The notes below the pieces were generated by a model. That model made no database searches. It was not told where the DNA came from and saw only the letters and a program-made list of their open reading frames with translations. A stretch of DNA of 64,000 bases. Source: Neorhodopirellula lusitana (GTDB lineage: Bacteria > Planctomycetota > Planctomycetia > Pirellulales > Pirellulaceae). The stretch is taken from assembly GCF_900182915.1 (NCBI RefSeq), contig NZ_FXUG01000001.1:620001-684000 (forward strand), in the 5' to 3' direction. Positions 1-9,429 of the stretch are shown here, piece after piece (the stretch's first letter is position 1; each line of letters starts with the position of its first letter). A program made the position numbers and the translations under genes.

Positions 1-247
1 CGATGAATCCGGCAGCGGGATGGGCGTATCGAGAGAGGAAGAGGTACTCGCCGCCGTTGTCGAGCAACAGACGCGTCAGGTTTCCATAGCTAATCGCGCC
101 ACAAATTGCGATCACGCCGCCGACCAGCCAGGCAAGCATCACCCAATGGGGATTGCCCAAGTCAGCGATCGCAAACCCGCTGGTTGTGAAGACGCCCGCA
201 CCTACCATGCTGGCGATCACCAGCGTTGCCAGTGACCAACGCGTCAT
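1..247 (-). CDS. APC-superfamily amino acid permease, N-terminal part (cut by window edge)
   Basis: Only the first 82 codons are inside the window; the gene runs off the left edge. The start is the ATG at 245-247. Membrane helix 1 (about residues 5-28) carries the glycine-rich stretch SMVGAGVFT, the unwound substrate-binding segment of APC-type amino acid permeases. Helix 2 spans about 35-53 and is followed by [10 protein letters not shown] (64-73), which matches the conserved GGEY region of the same family. This predicts an inner-membrane secondary transporter for amino acids or amines. The exact substrate cannot be read from this fragment. It is the last gene of a long minus-strand run, 116 bp after the DUF952 gene. 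Confidence 0.85.
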   Translation of the reverse strand, partial: MTRWSLATLVIASMVGAGVFTTSGFAIADLGNPHWVMLAWLVGGVIAICGAISYGNLTRLLLDNGGEYLFLSRYAHPAAGFI

Positions 248-280
248 CGGCTGAACTCGTTGTTGGAAATCAATGTTGTC

Positions 281-314
281 GTTCTAGTTCTGAAAGCGTT
301 CTAGTTCTAAAAGC
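281..314. repeat. 17-bp perfect-spacing direct duplication
   Basis: Two adjacent copies, gttctagttctgaaagc (281-297) and gttctagttctaaaagc (298-314), differ at one base. They lie in the gap between the DUF952 gene and the permease, so in the permease leader on the minus strand. They may be a simple slippage duplication. Confidence 0.8.
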
Positions 315-363
315 ACAGTGTGCAAGTCACCCGGTCGCGTCATGCGTATGAGTCTATCATGAC

Positions 364-681
364 TTAGGGTTGGGCATCGATGGGTTCGATGCAATCCACT
401 TTGCGTGTGAGAAGTGTCCCATAAAGATGTGGGAACAAAGATCCCTCGCGTGATTTTTCCCAGCGTAAGTCGTCACCCAGGACTTCGGTGCGAACGCGGA
501 TCAACCACAAGTCAGTGGCTCCAGCGTAGTGGGCGGCCAGTGTGCCCGCGACTTGTGCTTCGGTTGAAAAGTGCAGGAAACCGTCCGCTTGGTCGAGGGT
601 TGATCCCGCAAAACTTCCCGTGCGAATGGCCTGCTCTAATTCAGGGTGCGTGATGATCTTGCAGATAGTGGCAGCTGGCAT
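364..681 (-). CDS. DUF952 family protein
   Basis: A 105-residue protein starting at the ATG at 679-681, with no signal peptide. It has the features of DUF952: an N-terminal ICKI followed by a short helix, DGFLHFST in the middle (residues 33-40), and a WEKSREGSLFPHLYG segment near the C-terminus (about 74-88). It fills almost its whole length with this one domain, which is the usual size of the family. The family structurally resembles ADP-ribosyltransferase-like folds, but no reaction is firmly assigned, so I give none. The start lies 4 bp after the stop of the poly-Gln protein, so it may be the last gene of the MoxR cluster, although its content suggests an unrelated cytosolic job. Confidence 0.8.
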   Translation of the reverse strand: MPAATICKIITHPELEQAIRTGSFAGSTLDQADGFLHFSTEAQVAGTLAAHYAGATDLWLIRVRTEVLGDDLRWEKSREGSLFPHLYGTLLTRKVDCIEPIDAQP

Positions 682-685
682 TGGG

Positions 686-2083
<1,398 letters not shown>

Positions 2084-2124
2084 TCACGTTCTCCCAAACT
2101 TAACGAGCATTACAGCAATCGGGC

Positions 2125-3963
2125 CTATCGGTTGCGTTTGGTCACCAAATCACGGGTGATCTGGTACAGCCGATCTTGCCTTTGAGCAAGGTTTTGCAGC
2201 AAGGGCAATACGTCCTCGCCAGTGTCATTCTGGTCTTCCACATTCTCGTTTTGGAGCAGATCACCGTATCGATCGGTGGTGCTTTGGATACGAGATTGCA
2301 TCGTTCGCAGCAATTTTAGCTCAGCAAGTGCCTGCACGAGTGGTTCTTCTTGAGCACCTTGCCCCGATTGGCCGCCTTCTTGCTGTTGTTGCTGTTGCTG
2401 TTTTTTCTCTAAATCGCGTTGTGCCTTCGCTAATGCGGCAATCATTTCCTCCAAAGCGGCCAGAATGTCCTCCTGGATGCCTTGGGTAACCACATCGATT
2501 TTGGACTGTCCCAGCCGGGTCGCCACCCGTTTGGTGTCTTCACTAAGTTGTAAAATTACCTCCGGAAACGCGACACTTGAGCCTTCTTCTCTCAAAAGCA
2601 GCATCGCACGGTCGGCTTCGAGCGTGATTTTTTGCTCTTCGAAAGCCAAGTCGCCCGACTTCAGATCGGTCGTCCGGTTGCGTTGAGCTTTCGGCGTTTG
2701 AGCCAGTTGAATGGTTTCGTCCAGCACAGCCGATTGCATGGCCGCCATCTTACGAAGACGTGATTCGAGCTTAGCGAGTTCACGCTGAATCTCTTCTTCA
2801 CGAAGTTGTCGGAGGATTTTTTCCAGTTTGTCGATCGCTTTGCGAAGCTCTTCTTCAGCCTCACGTTGTTGCTGGGTTGCCTTGCCTCGTTGTTTTTGAG
2901 CCAGCTTGTCTTGGGCCTGCTTCATCTTCTCGACCGCCTTTTTCAGCTGCTGTTGAGCAAGCTGTTCCGCAGTCGGTGGGGGCTGGTTGCTAGGCGGTTT
3001 GGATTCTTGAGGTGACGATTGGCTGTCCTGGGACGATTCCGATTGGCTCGATTCCTGTGACTCGCTGGACTCTTGAGATTCGCTAGGATCCTGTGGTTCA
3101 CTGGATTCTTGGGACTCGCTGCCTTCGGACGGTTCCTTCGATTCGCTGGGGTTGGATGAGTCACTGGGCATCTGATCCGAGTCGCTGGACTCTTTGGGCT
3201 TGTCTTCGGAGGACTCGCCCTCGGGTGACTCTTCGCTAGGGGAGCTTTCTTTGGACGAGTCGTCGTCCGATTCCGACGATTCATCGCCTTGTTTTGACTC
3301 GTCCGACTCTTCGGGAGCACTCGAATCGTTTGGCTGATCCGATTGTTCGTCCGCTTCACTCGATTTTGATGACTCCGCGTCATCGCTCGACTCAGACGAT
3401 TCCGCATTGTCGGATTCGTCTTGTTGTTTCAGTTCGTTGCTGAGTTTTTCTGCTCGATCGGTGATTTCTTTTTGTTGCTTTGCGACCTCGTCCAGGTCGA
3501 CACCGTTTTCGGTTCTCGCACGAACACTGCGTTCGTTGCGTTCGGTGAGCCGCAGTTGTTTGATAATCTCGGCGATTCGTTTCTTCTCATCACGAATGCG
3601 CGAGCTGCGATCTTCACTGAGCAGTAGCTTGAGCAAGCTCTCCAGTTCGGAAGTCGCTGTCTTTTGATCGTTGAGTGCTTCGGACAGTTGTCCTTTGGCG
3701 ATCAGTGAACTGGCGCCTCGCAGTTTTTCCAGCACGAACTTTTGTCGTGATTGTTTCGCGACGCGTTTGAGCAACGCGGCACGTTCGGGATTTTCTCGTG
3801 ACTCCACATCGGCAAGCCGCAATAAAAGTTCTTCCAGGCGTTCGTAACGCTGGGCGACGCTGGTTTGCCGCGACACCAATGGATCAGCCTCGCCAGCCGA
3901 ATCTTGGGCCGATGCAACCAGTTGGCTGCTTAACAGAAGAACGATGAGTAAGAGATTTCGCAT
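2125..3963 (-). CDS. secreted coiled-coil protein with long Ser/Asp/Glu-rich linker
   Basis: A 612-residue protein with a clear signal peptide (MRNLLLIVLLLSSQLVASA, cleavage near residue 19). Charged helical segments predicted as coiled coil at about 40-180 and 335-450 flank an acidic low-complexity linker (181-321) made almost only of Ser, Glu, Asp, Gln and Pro. A second coiled region ends in a short Gln run (about residue 530) and a Gly/Gln stretch. I recognise no enzyme domain. The ATG at 3961-3963 overlaps the upstream stop as TAATG, so translation is coupled to the DUF4175-like gene. It is probably a periplasmic scaffold or partner of the upstream membrane proteins. That role is inference from context only. 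Confidence 0.75.
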   Translation of the reverse strand: MRNLLLIVLLLSSQLVASAQDSAGEADPLVSRQTSVAQRYERLEELLLRLADVESRENPERAALLKRVAKQSRQKFVLEKLRGASSLIAKGQLSEALNDQKTATSELESLLKLLLSEDRSSRIRDEKKRIAEIIKQLRLTERNERSVRARTENGVDLDEVAKQQKEITDRAEKLSNELKQQDESDNAESSESSDDAESSKSSEADEQSDQPNDSSAPEESDESKQGDESSESDDDSSKESSPSEESPEGESSEDKPKESSDSDQMPSDSSNPSESKEPSEGSESQESSEPQDPSESQESSESQESSQSESSQDSQSSPQESKPPSNQPPPTAEQLAQQQLKKAVEKMKQAQDKLAQKQRGKATQQQREAEEELRKAIDKLEKILRQLREEEIQRELAKLESRLRKMAAMQSAVLDETIQLAQTPKAQRNRTTDLKSGDLAFEEQKITLEADRAMLLLREEGSSVAFPEVILQLSEDTKRVATRLGQSKIDVVTQGIQEDILAALEEMIAALAKAQRDLEKKQQQQQQQEGGQSGQGAQEEPLVQALAELKLLRTMQSRIQSTTDRYGDLLQNENVEDQNDTGEDVLPLLQNLAQRQDRLYQITRDLVTKRNR

Positions 3964-6392
3964 TATTTGAATAGGTCCAAGACTCGTTTCTGTTGAGCGT
4001 CTTCGGTCTCTTCCAATAGGCTTTCTTGGTCTTGGATTAGACCCCGCATCAGATCCAATATCTCGTTGAAACTCTCTAAGTCCAGCATTTTCTCGAGAAC
4101 CGCCGAAAGTTGGAGCAGGATTTGATCGTTCGTAGCGACTGCCGCTTCGACCGCCTTGTTAATCTGATCCGGTTGGGATGTCTCGGTGATGATGGTCCGT
4201 TCAAGCTCGGTAATTTGATGCCGGAGGACTGGCAAGGGTTCCGTGACCACCTTGGACAACGGGTCTCGCACGCCTTGCTGAAGTCTTTCTCGACGGTCGA
4301 CTGAGTCGATACGGTTGTTGAGCATCTCCAGCAAAAGGTCATCGATACCGGAAACGATTCCTGCGAGTTCGTCGGTCGTCTTAGCCGCCTGGAGTTCAGC
4401 CTGGCGAACACGAAGTTGCAATCGCTGTAGGGATCTCAGTTTATCTTCGTCCCCCGTCTTCAATTCACTCGCTTCTCGGTTGACACCCGTCAGGCTTTGA
4501 CGCAGGCGGCGTGTCTCGTCGATCGACTGTTCCAGTCGTGAGCGGAACTCCAACTCGCGTCGCTCGAGTGTCGCCAGTAGCTGTTCCGGCGTAACGACTT
4601 GCAAACGAATGAGTTCACCGTGGGTGACGTGGGGCGAGCCCAGGTCGAATCGGTCCTTTGCGGTCGTATTGATCGTGACCGAATCGCCCGGTTTGAGTTC
4701 CTTGAAGATCGCTTGGTCGGTGAGTTCACGCAGGTCGATGGCGAGTTTTGCGATTCCCTCGCGATCTCGTTGTGGCGTGACCACGTGAGGTTCGATGTCG
4801 CTGTCGGTTGGCGATGCGTCGGTTGCTTTTTGCGTCGCGTTCTCGTCCGGTTGTGGCCGAACTCGCATCTCCACTTGCATGGACTCAACACCGTAGTCGT
4901 CCGTTGCCGTGGCCTCGATGGGTAGCTTGGCGATGGGGGTGATCGATGAACCAATCCCCGAAAGTCTCATGGAAGTTTCAGGAACTTGGTCGCGCACGAC
5001 ACCGATGAAGTAACGATAGGCCGCTTGGGCGGAGATGCCCGTTTGATCGCGAGGAACAATCCGGACCGATGTGGCTTCACGCAGGTCGTTCAATGAGAGC
5101 GTGAAGCTCAACGCGTCGGCCGCAATTGCGGCGGGGAGTGTGCGTTCGCCTTGAGTGTTCGGATTCGCTTCACTTCCGCTGGATGCTTCCAGCGACGAGA
5201 TGAATACATCAACCTCGCCAAGCGGCACGCTGGAGGTGCCAACCAAGGTCAGGTTGCTTCCTTCTCGGATTCGCACACCCGCTTGGTAACTGAGTTCTTG
5301 ATCAAATGCGGGGGCGTCTTGGTTGGTGACTGTTGAGCTGTCCGGTGAAACATCAAACACTCGTAAGTAGTTGGGATACCGGACCTGCATTTGCATGGTG
5401 GCGATGGCCGGCGGATCGATTGCTTCGATGCGAAAATCGCGGAGGCGATCATCCAAGCCACGAATCGTCAGCGAAAGGGATCGGGCCAAGGAAGTCAGCG
5501 GCGGGCCGTCCAAGACAAAGGATTGGTAGCCATCAACGAGTCGCCCAACACGACGCAGGTTGCTTTGCCCGCGAGTTCCGTCGTCGTCGATGTAGGTGAC
5601 CGTGCACAGATCGGGGATTTGATGCCCGTGATCTTCTCCAGCGGCACGAATACGTAGGGTTGAGTTGCTGCCACGAGCCAGACGCAAAACCTGGTGCTCG
5701 AAAGGCACTAATTCCGTCGCCCCTTCGTCGTCTTGGGAGGCGGAAATCACAGGCACTTCCACGCCCACCATTTCGAGTGCCGCGCGCCTGGGCCATGGCG
5801 AATCGGAAAACAGGGTCAAGCGGCTAATGGCCCGGCCGAATGTCTTGGGGCTGGCGACCGCGAGCACTAATACGGCGGTCAGCAAAGGAATCACGAGCCA
5901 GAGCTTCCGGGTGATCGGTTCGCGACGAAAGACGCGTTTCAAGTCGACGCGGTCCACTTCTTGGACCGCTTTGCGGTGCACTGCCGATAGGAACGCGGGG
6001 CTGTGGGAATCGCCGGTTCGGGGTTGGCCTTCGAGCTGCACCGCGGTTACCAAAGTGCCGGCTAGATCGGGATGGTGCCGTTCGATCAAAAGCGCCAAGG
6101 AGTCGTCAGGCAACGCACGTTGGGCCCGGGATACCCAGTACCGCCAAGCGAAAACGAGCAATGCGATGAAGGTGCCGGCGAGCACGACGGCTCGAGCGGA
6201 CCGAGGCATCTCGCTACCGCCGATCCGTACCGGCAAGTAGTCGATCAAGAAAGCAATCCAGAACACCGCCAGCACGATCGCGGCCAGGACCAACACCGAT
6301 TCCCAGACAATGTACCGGCGCACCTGATGCCGTAACTGCGACAGCAGATCACGAATTTTCGGATGCAGGGACGGGGACGATTCAGATTGCAT
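3963..6392 (-). CDS. DUF4175-like membrane protein of the MoxR cluster
   Basis: About 809 residues from the ATG at 6390-6392; a TTG at 6408-6410 is an alternative six codons earlier. Two hydrophobic segments lie near the N-terminus (about 30-52 and 67-84, counted from the ATG) and a third at about 168-186 (LWLVIPLLTAVLVLAVAS). The large following part looks extracytoplasmic, with beta-rich segments such as YPNYLRV and TDDYGVES, and it ends in a helical, probably coiled-coil C-terminal third (about 600-809). This order resembles DUF4175 proteins, which are found beside MoxR/VWA genes in several phyla. The end overlaps the next gene by TAATG. Function is unknown; a role in cell-envelope assembly or sensing with the VWA proteins is inferred. 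Confidence 0.7.
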   Translation of the reverse strand: MQSESSPSLHPKIRDLLSQLRHQVRRYIVWESVLVLAAIVLAVFWIAFLIDYLPVRIGGSEMPRSARAVVLAGTFIALLVFAWRYWVSRAQRALPDDSLALLIERHHPDLAGTLVTAVQLEGQPRTGDSHSPAFLSAVHRKAVQEVDRVDLKRVFRREPITRKLWLVIPLLTAVLVLAVASPKTFGRAISRLTLFSDSPWPRRAALEMVGVEVPVISASQDDEGATELVPFEHQVLRLARGSNSTLRIRAAGEDHGHQIPDLCTVTYIDDDGTRGQSNLRRVGRLVDGYQSFVLDGPPLTSLARSLSLTIRGLDDRLRDFRIEAIDPPAIATMQMQVRYPNYLRVFDVSPDSSTVTNQDAPAFDQELSYQAGVRIREGSNLTLVGTSSVPLGEVDVFISSLEASSGSEANPNTQGERTLPAAIAADALSFTLSLNDLREATSVRIVPRDQTGISAQAAYRYFIGVVRDQVPETSMRLSGIGSSITPIAKLPIEATATDDYGVESMQVEMRVRPQPDENATQKATDASPTDSDIEPHVVTPQRDREGIAKLAIDLRELTDQAIFKELKPGDSVTINTTAKDRFDLGSPHVTHGELIRLQVVTPEQLLATLERRELEFRSRLEQSIDETRRLRQSLTGVNREASELKTGDEDKLRSLQRLQLRVRQAELQAAKTTDELAGIVSGIDDLLLEMLNNRIDSVDRRERLQQGVRDPLSKVVTEPLPVLRHQITELERTIITETSQPDQINKAVEAAVATNDQILLQLSAVLEKMLDLESFNEILDLMRGLIQDQESLLEETEDAQQKRVLDLFK

Positions 6393-6414
6393 GGAAGTTC
6401 GGGTAGTCAAGAAA

Positions 6415-9400
6415 TCAGGCTAGGCGGTGCAGGCGGCGAGTGATCCATTCGAAGGTCAAAAGCGACGCGATCAACCACATCAAGACCGCATTACGACGTT
6501 CACCAAAGAGTCGATCTGGCGTGCCTGCCAAAAGCGTGATCTGAGGTTGGGGTTCGATCTTGGTAGTCAGCTCTTGGGCGATCGATGAAATTGAGGTGTT
6601 GGTATCAACGGGGAAGTACAGGCCGCGGGTGGTTGATGCCAGTTGTTGCAACTCTTCATCGGCACGGCGCGGTCGTTCCAGTTCGCTGGTCGGCAAGCGG
6701 ACCTGCACTGTTTGACGTAACGTTTGCTCGTCGAGTGCATCACCGACGGTCAGCTGGACTTCGTAACCACCGCTGGTCGTCGCTACGAAGTTGCCCGTGT
6801 AAGTTCCCCCGCGTGGCGAGTCAGCGGCTGGCGACATGCGAATGTCTTTAATCTTCCCGTCCGGTGTCAGCAGCTTGGCGGTGACAAAGGGATCGGTGAG
6901 TGGTTGGAATTGATCGTCGACAAGGACGGCGCGGAGAGTCACTGTTTGGCCGACCATGACGCGTGAAGCGTCCACCAGCAAAACGCCACGGTTGCTGTCG
7001 CGAAGCAAGCGTCCTTCACTGACCCAGCGAATCAGCTTGGTGTAGTAGCTGTCAAAGTATTGATCGCCGGCGGCGCGAAGCCGCCACATTTCACCACTGC
7101 CTTGAAAGTAAACGCGTCCCGCACCATAGAACTGGCTGGCCGCGAAGATAGGCAGGCTGCCGCTGACCTCGGTCGTTGGATCGGAGAAATAGGCGTAGGC
7201 CTTCGCACCGGGTTTCGCACTTTTGACTCCGACGTAGTCGTACACGCTGCCGTACTCGTTCCAAATCTCGAAGCTTTCCTCTGGTGTGTCGGCGATCCAG
7301 AGGAATTCAGCCGTTGATGCTTCGGGAGTGAATTCGAGCGGCCATGCGTTTCGTCCGCCCTGGCGTCCGCCACCTAACAATGGACCCCGTGTGGCGAGAT
7401 TGACTGGGAAGAAGCCGTTGATTTGGCTGGACCGAGTGTCACCACGTTTGCTGGTAATCTTGGGATGATAAACCGGGCCCGCCACCAGTATCAAACCGCC
7501 GGCTTGTTGAGTCAGAAAACGGTCAATCAAGTCAAGCGAAGCGGAATCGATGGCAGACCAATCCGGGTCAAACATCATGACTGCGTCGTAGGCGAACAGA
7601 TCTTCGGCGGTGGGTGGGAATTCAGTCAGCAGTTGGTCCGCGTCTTGGCTCATGCCAGTGCGTCCGGTTTGTAACCACACGTCCAGTTCGACGGACTCGT
7701 CGCGGTACAGCAGGTTGCGAACGAAGCGGTATTCTCGTGTCGGCCCACCCGCAATGGCGAGAACCTTTAGCTTGCGAGCGACGACTTCATAGCGAGCCGT
7801 TTGCATGTCGTCCGCCGAGTTTCTGTCTTCGCGAGGGGCCACGATTCGGACGGCCAAGCGACGTCGGCCGACTGTTTGCGGTTCGATTTCAAACCGGATC
7901 CCGGACAAGGAGGCATCGGGTTCCAAATGGACTTTCTGGGTCTGCAGGACCTGACCGCCAGCGAGCGTGTTGGGGTTCGATTGGTCACTTCCGTTGCTGG
8001 AGTTGTCATTGTTGCCCGAGTTGGTGGCTTCGCCGGTATCCAACGCATCGATCAGCTCGACTTCCACGTCCATCGCGGTCGGACCGGTCGCTTGCAAGAC
8101 GGCGGCAACGGCAAACTTATCACCGGGGTAGACTCGGCGGGGAGCTTCCAGGTCGACCACGCGAACGTTGGTCGGTGGGCGACTGCTGCCCAGGCCAATG
8201 GGATAGAGCGACACCTCGCCACGGCGAGCCAGCGACAGGGCCGACGAAAGCGGAGCCCCGCCATTGTTCTGGCCGTCGGTGATGATGACGACGCCGGCAA
8301 GCGTGGTCAGATCATGATCCACCAAGATCGATCGGAGAGCGTCACCGATTCGGCTTTGAGCGTCGTTGGCCGCCAAGGCGGTTTCCCAGTCGACAACTTG
8401 TTGCTTGGGCCCTTTGTCTTCTTTCTCCGATGCCGGTTCGGATGAGGAATCGGTCGGTGGACTGATCGTGTTGTCCAGGCCCACCACGTTGCGGAACGAT
8501 TGTTCGGTACGCACGGCATAGACGCTGCCTAAGGAAATAATTCCCAGCCCGAGCGTGATGGCGGCCACCAACAGGAACCATCCAACGGTTTCACTGCCGG
8601 ATGATGTTGGCGTTCGGCTTGCTTGCACGCCGCCTCTTAAGGCGGTGGTCGACTGGGTTGCGTCACTGGCACTGGCTCGGCCGCGGAGTCCTGCGGACGC
8701 ACCGGTGAAGAGTGCCAGACCGCTCGCGATGGCTCCCGCTGTCAAGCAAAACAACCCAAATAACACGAAAGGATTCGTGGATGCCTGCAGGTCCGATGTT
8801 GTGACTGCGGTAGTCGCTGAGTTCGAAGTCGTCGTTTCGCCGTTGCCCGACTCATCGGCGTCAAGACCGGTCACAACGGCTGACGTGGTGATCAACTCGG
8901 GCTGTCCGGAACCGCCCTCGGGGCCACCGAGTGAATAGACGCTGGTGCGATGATTGTCGCCGAACGTTTCGATCAATTTGGCTTGATCAATCAGGTCGAT
9001 GGTGCGCTGGATTCGGGACGGCGCGTCGATTGTTCCATCGGCGGGAAGCGACATCGATTGGCTGGTGTCGACAAGCACAACCACTTCACTGGGACGCGTC
9101 ACACGTCGTTCGGTTCGGCGAACTAAGTCAAAGAACAGGAACACCAATGCCAGGATCACGGTCAGCCGCAAGCCGATCAGCGTCCAACGCACAGGTCGCG
9201 GAAGTTCCGCGACGTCGCGTCGATAGAAGAAATAGCAAAGCGATGTGCCGATCACGACAGCCAGCACGATTGCGGCCCACACCCACCAACCATCGAGTGT
9301 TTCAGCGCGAGCGAATTCGTAAACGATTCGTTCGGTCGGTGATTGAGCGGCGGGGGCACTGTTGCCGACGCTGGTTTGCGCGAGCACTTGTAGTGACTGG

Positions 9401-9429
9401 GGATTCATAAGGTAGGACAAACCGATCAT
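6415..9429 (-). CDS. membrane VWA-domain protein with interrupted VWA fold
   Basis: A 1004-residue protein starting at the ATG at 9427-9429, which overlaps the upstream stop as ATGA. Helices at about 48-68 and 83-102 are followed by a VWA start with the MIDAS motif DTSQS (121-125). The VWA domain then appears interrupted: residues about 171-340 are low-complexity Ser/Thr-rich sequence with two more helices (about 221-243 and 283-305). The fold resumes with VVIITDGQNN (380-389) and LYPIGLG (409-415). The C-terminal half has beta-rich domains and a glutamine-amidotransferase-like Rossmann segment (YDAVMMFDPDW, GLILVAGPV), as in other bacterial VWA proteins of MoxR clusters. A final hydrophobic stretch (AVLMWLIASLLTFEWI) anchors the C-terminus. 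A surface or periplasmic adaptor of the MoxR ATPase is the likely role. Confidence 0.8.
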   Translation of the reverse strand: MIGLSYLMNPQSLQVLAQTSVGNSAPAAQSPTERIVYEFARAETLDGWWVWAAIVLAVVIGTSLCYFFYRRDVAELPRPVRWTLIGLRLTVILALVFLFFDLVRRTERRVTRPSEVVVLVDTSQSMSLPADGTIDAPSRIQRTIDLIDQAKLIETFGDNHRTSVYSLGGPEGGSGQPELITTSAVVTGLDADESGNGETTTSNSATTAVTTSDLQASTNPFVLFGLFCLTAGAIASGLALFTGASAGLRGRASASDATQSTTALRGGVQASRTPTSSGSETVGWFLLVAAITLGLGIISLGSVYAVRTEQSFRNVVGLDNTISPPTDSSSEPASEKEDKGPKQQVVDWETALAANDAQSRIGDALRSILVDHDLTTLAGVVIITDGQNNGGAPLSSALSLARRGEVSLYPIGLGSSRPPTNVRVVDLEAPRRVYPGDKFAVAAVLQATGPTAMDVEVELIDALDTGEATNSGNNDNSSNGSDQSNPNTLAGGQVLQTQKVHLEPDASLSGIRFEIEPQTVGRRRLAVRIVAPREDRNSADDMQTARYEVVARKLKVLAIAGGPTREYRFVRNLLYRDESVELDVWLQTGRTGMSQDADQLLTEFPPTAEDLFAYDAVMMFDPDWSAIDSASLDLIDRFLTQQAGGLILVAGPVYHPKITSKRGDTRSSQINGFFPVNLATRGPLLGGGRQGGRNAWPLEFTPEASTAEFLWIADTPEESFEIWNEYGSVYDYVGVKSAKPGAKAYAYFSDPTTEVSGSLPIFAASQFYGAGRVYFQGSGEMWRLRAAGDQYFDSYYTKLIRWVSEGRLLRDSNRGVLLVDASRVMVGQTVTLRAVLVDDQFQPLTDPFVTAKLLTPDGKIKDIRMSPAADSPRGGTYTGNFVATTSGGYEVQLTVGDALDEQTLRQTVQVRLPTSELERPRRADEELQQLASTTRGLYFPVDTNTSISSIAQELTTKIEPQPQITLLAGTPDRLFGERRNAVLMWLIASLLTFEWITRRLHRLA

